17,949 nt of DNA, taken from the NCBI GenBank assembly GCA_046728115.1, contig JBKPDW010000549.1:1-17949 (forward strand), written 5' to 3'. This document shows positions 14,922 through 17,949 of this stretch, one piece after another. Within the stretch, counting starts at the first letter, position 1. Every line of letters begins with the position of its first letter. Source of the DNA: CAVSWN01 sp046728115 (GTDB lineage: Bacteria > Acidobacteriota > Vicinamibacteria > Vicinamibacterales > CAVVIG01). Position numbers and translations under genes: made by a program. Under the pieces are notes generated by a model. It did not search any database, was not told the origin of the DNA, and saw only the letters and a program-made list of their open reading frames with translations.

Positions 14922-14957
14922 GCGGATGCGGGCGCTTGGTGGTAGCATCCGCCCGCA
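14922..14957. promoter_or_regulatory. Overlapping dyads in a 61-nt divergent intergenic region
   Basis: GCGGATGC (14922-14929) is complementary to GCATCCGC (14945-14952). TGCGGGC (14927-14933) is complementary to GCCCGCA (14951-14957). The two pairings overlap and are mutually exclusive. They lie between the DinB start and the DUF3089 ribosome site, so they may be an operator for both promoters or a 5' leader structure of the DUF3089 mRNA. Confidence 0.45.
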
Positions 14958-14958
14958 C

Positions 14959-14964
14959 GGGAGG
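14959..14964 (+). promoter_or_regulatory. Shine-Dalgarno of the DUF3089 gene
   Basis: GGGAGG is placed 5 nt before GTG 14970. It is the strongest ribosome site in the window and decides the GTG start. Confidence 0.8.
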
Positions 14965-14969
14965 TCACA

Positions 14970-16175
14970 GTGAGATACGTTCTGATCGCGGCCGCGGCCG
15001 CCGGTCTGTTCTGCACAAGGCCTGTTTTGGCGCAAACGCCCCCGACTCCGCAGGCGGCCGCGGAAACGGCGCCCGCGAAACCCAACGACTACGGCGACTC
15101 GAAGTCCTGGCTGTGCCGTCCGGGACGCAAGGGCGATGCGTGCGACATCGATGAGACAACGACGGTCGTCGCCGCTGATGGCAAGTTGACGAAGGAAACG
15201 TGGGCGGCCGATCCCAACGCGTCGATCGATTGCTTCTACGTCTATCCGACGATCTCGACCGACACTAATCCGAACAGCGACATGAACCCGGACCCGGCCG
15301 AGTTGAACGTCATCAAGCAGCAGTTCGCGCGATTCGCCGCGAAGTGCCGCGTCTATGCCCCGATGTACCGTCAGGTGACGCTCGCAGGCCTTCGACGCAT
15401 GCTCGCTCCGGGAGCGACGGTCACGCTCGATCGCGGCGTTCAGTACGACGATGTGAAAGACGCGTGGAACTACTACTTGAACAACGACAACCAGGGCCGC
15501 GGCGTTGCGCTCGTGGCGCACTCGCAGGGCTCGTTCATCCTGAACCGCCTGATTCGTGAAGAAATCGACGGCAAGCCGATTCAGGCGCGCCTCGTCTCGG
15601 CGATTCTGCTCGGCACGACGATCGCCGTGCCGAAGGGAAAAGACGTCGGTGGCGCGTTCCAGCATGTGCCGCTCTGCCACTCGGCCTCTCAGACCGGGTG
15701 TGTGATCACATACGCCTCGTTTCGATCGACGGTTCCGCCGCCGGCCAACACGCTGTTCGGCAAGGTGCCGGAAAGCGACATGGTCGCGGCGTGCACGAAC
15801 CCTGCGGCCCTCGGCGGCGGCAGCGGCGAGTTGCACGCTTACCTGGACCGCACGGGTCGCACTATCACCAGCACACCCCAGCTCAAGCCGTGGGTCACGC
15901 CCGATCAGCCGATCGACACGCCGTGGGTCAGCGTGCCCGGGCTGCTGACCGCGAAATGCGCCACCAACGAAAACGCCACGTATCTCGAAATTACGATCAA
16001 CGGCCACCCGTCGGATCCGCGCGTCAGCGACATCACGGGCGACATCGGCGCTGGCGGCAACGTGGCGGCGAACTGGGGACTTCACCTCATCGACGTGAAT
16101 CTCGCGATGGGCAATCTGCTGGACATCGTGGGACAGCAGGCGAAGGCGTACACGGCGAAGGCTGGATCGAAATGA
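14970..16175 (+). CDS. Exported DUF3089 alpha/beta-hydrolase protein
   Basis: A 401-residue DUF3089-family protein, predicted alpha/beta hydrolase (lipase/esterase-like); substrate unknown. The signal peptide MRYVLIAAAAAGLFCTRPVLAQ ends in an Ala-x-Ala-like site (VLAQ), so export is likely. Family features: DNA-encoded DCFYVYPTIS (87-96), RVYAPMYRQVTLAGL (127-141), and the nucleophile elbow VAHSQGSF (182-189) with Ser185. His372 in NWGLHLIDVNLAMGNL is a good candidate catalytic His. Several cysteines (such as C49, C58, C88, C126) could form disulfides. The start is GTG 14970, supported by GGGAGG. It is transcribed alone, divergent from DinB, and converges on the next minus-strand gene with a 19-nt gap. 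Confidence 0.92.
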   Translation: MRYVLIAAAAAGLFCTRPVLAQTPPTPQAAAETAPAKPNDYGDSKSWLCRPGRKGDACDIDETTTVVAADGKLTKETWAADPNASIDCFYVYPTISTDTNPNSDMNPDPAELNVIKQQFARFAAKCRVYAPMYRQVTLAGLRRMLAPGATVTLDRGVQYDDVKDAWNYYLNNDNQGRGVALVAHSQGSFILNRLIREEIDGKPIQARLVSAILLGTTIAVPKGKDVGGAFQHVPLCHSASQTGCVITYASFRSTVPPPANTLFGKVPESDMVAACTNPAALGGGSGELHAYLDRTGRTITSTPQLKPWVTPDQPIDTPWVSVPGLLTAKCATNENATYLEITINGHPSDPRVSDITGDIGAGGNVAANWGLHLIDVNLAMGNLLDIVGQQAKAYTAKAGSK

Positions 16176-16194
16176 TGACTGGATGGCTGGTTGT

Positions 16195-17457
16195 TCACTC
16201 GCGCAGCTTGCGCATCGCGGCAGAGAACGCCTCGCGACCCGTCGATGGATCGTAGACGATGACCGGCATCAGGCGTCCGCGGATTCGATCGGGATTTCTG
16301 CGCGCATAGCCCATCAGGATCGTCGCCAGATCCACCTTGTCGCTCGCCGGATCGCTCGTGAGCAGGTCATTGAATGTGAGACGCCAGGTGTGTCCTCGCA
16401 ACACGGAATCGACGATCGTACCTTTCAGCACGTTGTGCGAGAAGTTGAAAAAGAACGCAAGCGGCGAGTACGCACGATCGCTCGGTCGCAGCGGCTCGAA
16501 TTCCTGCAGGAGATCATTCCTGAACGTGTGAAATATCTCCGCGAATTCCGCCCGGTCGCGTTCAGCGGCCGATAGCGACGAAGGCGGTTGGCCGATGAAG
16601 GCCCGCGGATCGGCCGACAGACCGCTGAAGAGCGCCTCGACAAGGGGCCGGCGCCCGGCCTCCGCGACGCTTTCGTCTCGCATGCGCGCGTACTCGTGCG
16701 CAAGCGTGTTCAACGCAAAGCAGAGCCACGGGTAGTCGGCCACATTGTCGTCGCGCATGACGACGGTGTCGCGTGCGTACGTGGCTTCGAACCCGAATCG
16801 AAGATGGCTGCCGATGCTGGCAGCGTGACCGAGCGCGATGGGGGTTCGATGACGCCGGTCGAGCGTGCGGACGCGGCTCAGGAGCTTCTCGTAGCCGACC
16901 TCGACCACCTCGAAATGTGACGTGGCGATCAGCAGGAGCGTTTCTGCGTTCGCAACGAAACGCTGGCCGGAGCCGCCGGCACTTTGCAGTTCGTCCAGCA
17001 GAGCCGCGACGCGATTGAGGTTGGCGTCCGCATCTCCTCCATCCCAGATTCTCAGTGTCAACAATGAAAGCAGGTGCGCGAAGTAGTAGTCGATCAGGAC
17101 GGCGATAGCGTGCGTATCGACAGCGTCCGCACCGCGAAGCGCCATGAGGTAGTTCAGGACGTCGACCGGAATCATGTCCTCGTTCACGCGATCGGCGTTG
17201 CCGTCCCAGTCGTGTAGCGCGTGAAACCCATCGTCGCGGGTCAGAGCGTCGTACTCCTTGACGAACCTGCCGAGCGTCACGAGCCGGTCCCCGATCTTCC
17301 ACGCGTGCGAACGCATGTTGTCGCGAACACGGACGAGCGCAGCGCGAAGATCGCTTGATTGCGACAGGTCGTGCCCGATCGACTGGCGCGCGTCGCCGGT
17401 CAGCACGGCATCGATCGAGTCGCAGGCAAAGTCGAACGAAACGGAAGACCGTGACAA
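16195..17457 (-). CDS. Uncharacterised 420-residue protein
   Basis: I do not recognise a family. The protein is predicted soluble and mostly helical, with no signal peptide, membrane segment or nucleotide-binding loop. Conserved-looking stretches include VLIDYYFAHLLSLLTLRIWD (120-139), PWLCFALNTLAHEYARMRDE (243-262), FFFNFSHNVLKGTIVDSVL (335-353) and a final MPVIVYDPSTGREAF. His254-Glu255 and His341 could be functional but no complete metal motif is seen. The start is TTG 17457, 3 nt after the stop of the PEBP gene, so it is probably translated from the same mRNA. An in-frame GTG at 17406 is an alternative. The long frame with GC-rich third positions supports a real gene. Confidence 0.8.
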   Translation of the reverse strand: MSRSSVSFDFACDSIDAVLTGDARQSIGHDLSQSSDLRAALVRVRDNMRSHAWKIGDRLVTLGRFVKEYDALTRDDGFHALHDWDGNADRVNEDMIPVDVLNYLMALRGADAVDTHAIAVLIDYYFAHLLSLLTLRIWDGGDADANLNRVAALLDELQSAGGSGQRFVANAETLLLIATSHFEVVEVGYEKLLSRVRTLDRRHRTPIALGHAASIGSHLRFGFEATYARDTVVMRDDNVADYPWLCFALNTLAHEYARMRDESVAEAGRRPLVEALFSGLSADPRAFIGQPPSSLSAAERDRAEFAEIFHTFRNDLLQEFEPLRPSDRAYSPLAFFFNFSHNVLKGTIVDSVLRGHTWRLTFNDLLTSDPASDKVDLATILMGYARRNPDRIRGRLMPVIVYDPSTGREAFSAAMRKLRE

Positions 17458-17460
17458 GCG

Positions 17461-17949
17461 CTAGCTCGACTGCCGCTTGAATAATCCGACGTATGCCGCT
17501 TTGCCGCGGATGTGACCGGCCATTGCCGCCACGACGGACGCGCGCGTCTGCGGGGGTGACGCGCCGACAGCAGGGATGTCGGGCAGCATCGTGTCGAGGG
17601 CGAACAGCTCAAACACGTAATGGTGCGGCGGACCGGCGGCCAGCGCGCCTGGGCCGCGATAATACGGACCGCTGATGCTGATCTGGCGGGTTTGATCGGG
17701 CAGTTCGTTCCCCTGCGGTATCCCTTCGGGAAGGCTGCGCGACGCAGCGGGAATGTTCCACAGCATCCAATGCAGGACGTCGTCGGTGCCGTTGCCAATC
17801 GCCGCATCGACGTCGTGGACGATCAGGACGAAGCTCGCCACACCGTCCGGCACGTTGGTCCATGCCAGCGGTGGAGACGTCTGCGTGGCCGCCTGCGTGT
17901 ACTTCACGGGAATCGTGCCGCCATCCGTCCATCCGTCGCTCGTCAGCGT
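17461..17949 (-). CDS. YbhB/YbcL-type PEBP family protein, 5' end outside window
   Basis: Phosphatidylethanolamine-binding-protein (Raf kinase inhibitor-like) family, bacterial YbhB/YbcL branch. The frame is open to the window edge: upstream of GTG 17907 it reads LTSDGWTDGGTIPVKYT, which is normal family sequence, so the GTG is internal and the N-terminus is missing. Seen in order: SPPLAWTNVPDG, VHDVDAAIGNGTDDVLHWMLWNIP (the DPDAP-like and HW ligand-pocket elements), GPYYRGPG (the GxxYxGP anion-site motif), and HHYVFELFALD. The family binds phosphorylated or anionic ligands; roles in bacteria are mostly unproven. About 162 residues lie in the window. The next gene starts 3 nt after the stop. 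Confidence 0.93.
   Translation of the reverse strand, partial: TLTSDGWTDGGTIPVKYTQAATQTSPPLAWTNVPDGVASFVLIVHDVDAAIGNGTDDVLHWMLWNIPAASRSLPEGIPQGNELPDQTRQISISGPYYRGPGALAAGPPHHYVFELFALDTMLPDIPAVGASPPQTRASVVAAMAGHIRGKAAYVGLFKRQSS

Noticed and set aside
14871..16085. 404-codon minus-strand frame
   Set aside because: Antisense shadow of the DUF3089 gene; Arg/Val/His-rich without motifs.
1..17949. CRISPR arrays, tRNA or rRNA genes, IS elements with transposase
   Set aside because: No regularly spaced repeats, cloverleaf-forming intergenic segment, rRNA signature or transposase-like protein was found by eye; a tRNAscan-SE or Infernal run would be decisive.

Overview
The window reads like a chromosomal piece of a GC-rich soil bacterium. 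Acidobacteriota, class Vicinamibacteria, is my best guess. It rests on overall base composition, on the mix of exported hydrolases (penicillin acylase, amidohydrolase, DUF3089 protein), DinB and VOC proteins and GT9/GT87 enzymes, and on short heptamer repeats at gene ends. No rRNA, tRNA, CRISPR array or intact insertion sequence is visible, so the taxonomy is inference. Start codons are often GTG or TTG.

Left edge (1-910): the 3' part of an unrecognised gene with clearly lower G+C than the rest, possibly acquired by transfer. Then a minus-strand run (7449 down to 1086): a short RecQ helicase, a small protein with squalene-cyclase-like QW repeats, an exported penicillin-acylase-family Ntn hydrolase and an exported metal-dependent amidohydrolase. 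The last two are coupled or nearly so. Heptamer tandem repeats sit at two of these gene junctions.

Middle (7640-10562): a GT9 heptosyltransferase-like gene (+) and a GT87 membrane glycosyltransferase gene (-) converge with a 72-nt 3' overlap. Beyond them lies a remnant of a PF04185-type phosphoesterase, then a gene-free stretch with four inverted repeats.

The most interesting block is 10563-13685 (-), a tight three-gene operon: a MoxR-like AAA+ ATPase, a protein joining a zincin-like HEVSH metallopeptidase domain to a VWA-like MIDAS domain (DUF2201/COG3864 type), and an uncharacterised three-helix membrane protein. Intergenic distances are 1 and 2 nt. The ATPase and VWA/peptidase pairing is known but functionally obscure. 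The membrane partner makes it a candidate membrane-linked remodelling or proteolysis system.

Right part (13989-17949): a DinB and VOC gene pair (-, GTGA overlap); a divergent exported DUF3089 alpha/beta hydrolase (+); a 420-residue orphan protein (-) directly behind a YbhB/PEBP-family protein whose 5' end runs off the window.
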